From the NCBI GenBank assembly GCA_016932035.1, contig JAFGDR010000021.1, positions 1-26,232 on the forward strand: DNA of 26,232 nt, read 5' to 3'. Both the position numbers and the translations under genes were made by a program. Source of the DNA: Candidatus Cloacimonadota bacterium. Lineage in GTDB: Bacteria; Cloacimonadota; Cloacimonadia; JGIOTU-2. This document shows positions 25,588-26,232 of this stretch, one piece after another (the stretch's first letter is position 1; every line of letters starts with the position of its first letter). The notes beneath the pieces are model-generated. The model did no database searches and had not been told where the DNA came from. It saw only the letters and a program-made list of their open reading frames with translations.

Positions 25588-26091
25588 TTATAATTCCTTT
25601 CTGTATCGTACAGCCTCGAGCGATTTGCCGGGATTGAGTATCTTCGAAGCACCATCGGGTTGGTATCCCATCGCTTCATAAAATCTACGTGCACGAGGAT
25701 TCCCTGCAAAAACCCAGAGAACGACAGAATCGAAACCGCGTTCTTTCAGGAGATTCTCACCAAATCTGCAAAGAGATCTACCAATTCCCTTTCGCCAGTG
25801 TTCATGCGCAAGGTAAATTCCCTATATCTCCCCATAAACGTTATGATCAAGATCTTCATCGCGGCATAAACCCAAGATCAGAAAACCAACAAGCTCTCCA
25901 TCAATTTCTGCCACATATGTTTCTTCTCTACTTTGTTTAAGAGACTCACGAAAACGATCTGCTCTCATTGTATAGTCCAGTTGAGCAAGAAATTCATCAG
26001 GAACAAGACCTTTATATGCACTTTTCCATGAATCAATATGGAGTGTTGCTAAGGTGTATGTGTCCTTAAGGTTTGCAGGACGGATGTTCAT
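25588..26091 (-). pseudogene. GNAT-family N-acetyltransferase interrupted by an in-frame amber codon
   Basis: Read straight through, codons 1-167 encode a full-size GNAT acetyltransferase. It begins M-N-I-R-P-A-N-L-K-D, has Y-V-A-E-I-D-G-E-L-V-G-F, the acetyl-CoA loop R-K-G-I-G-R (100-105), and the C-terminal N-P-R-A-R-R-F-Y-E-A-M-G-Y. Codon 90 (25822-25824) is TAG, between V-Y-G-E-I and G-I-Y-L. This is where relatives read on without a break into the strand before the CoA loop. The frame is the same on both sides, so a single base change, not an indel, separates it from an intact gene. The product as written (89 residues) would lack the CoA-binding loop and be inactive. Other genes here end in TAG (7201-8352's partner at 8359 and the MBL gene), so amber is a normal stop. 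Sequencing error or a recent null mutation are the simple explanations. Confidence 0.85.
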
Positions 26092-26094
26092 TGT

Positions 26095-26100
26095 ACTCCT
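26095..26100 (-). promoter_or_regulatory. Shine-Dalgarno site of the GNAT gene
   Basis: AGGAGT on the minus strand, three bases before the ATG at 26091. Its good preservation suggests that the interruption of the gene is recent. The remaining bases to the window end are AT-rich and contain no gene I can support. Confidence 0.65.
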
Positions 26101-26232
26101 TTTATAGAACCAAAAAAAATAGAAATCAAAAAAGCAGTCTGATATCTTTAATGCTCAACGTATTGCAATCACAAATTCTGTCTTCTATATATTAATTTTT
26201 TTATAAACTTTAGTGTCCTTCCGCTTGCCCCT

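Noticed and set aside
25588-26091. Frameshift or selenocysteine/pyrrolysine recoding in the GNAT gene
   Set aside because: The frame is unchanged across the stop, so no frameshift; the codon is TAG, not TGA, so no selenocysteine; and GNAT enzymes have no known need for pyrrolysine, although this was not formally excluded.

Overview
The window looks like chromosomal DNA of an anaerobic, Gram-negative, AT-rich bacterium of the FCB superphylum. A Cloacimonadota-like lineage is my best guess, but this is inference. The support is: a heptosyltransferase-type GT9 (outer-membrane glycan), a secreted protease ending in a type IX-like 'FYPNP' sorting domain, a ferredoxin-fused EtfA and an iron-sulfur-rich amino-acid dehydrogenase (anaerobic redox metabolism). 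No tRNA, rRNA, CRISPR array, insertion sequence or prophage gene is visible. No gene-free stretch exceeds 300 bases.

Layout. (1) Bases 1-6980, plus strand: a tightly packed envelope-glycan run of a CgeB-like glycosyltransferase (5' end cut by the window edge), a GT9 [23 protein letters not shown] enzyme, a TagB/TagF-like polyol-phosphate transferase, myo-inositol-3-phosphate synthase, a sugar-phosphate nucleotidyltransferase resembling CTP:inositol-1-phosphate cytidylyltransferase, and a secreted clostripain-family protease. Together they suggest that glucose-6-phosphate becomes inositol-phosphate, then CDP-inositol, which may be used to decorate a surface glycan or lipid. This is the most interesting hypothesis in the window. 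(2) 6981-7200: a convergent intergenic region with one perfect DnaA box and several near matches. (3) 7201-11997, minus strand: nucleotide-sugar dehydrogenase, then a four-cluster iron-sulfur flavoprotein and its FAD amine-oxidase-like partner, resembling sarcosine oxidase / proline dehydrogenase complexes. (4) 12171-15317, plus strand: a uridine-kinase-like nucleoside kinase with a ThrRS-like N-terminus, followed by guaB. (5) 15442-20289, minus strand: MBL-fold hydrolase, Na+/Ca2+ exchanger, ferredoxin-EtfA, amidohydrolase and queE. (6) 20475-25353, minus strand: housekeeping chain of dihydrouridine synthase, TPR protein, YbbR protein, tsaD and a membrane GT2. (7) 25588-26091, minus strand: a GNAT acetyltransferase gene interrupted by one in-frame amber codon.

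Most genes in each run overlap or abut (ATGA, TAATG or zero spacing), so translational coupling is probably common. Several gene starts were chosen from visible Shine-Dalgarno sequences rather than the longest frame.
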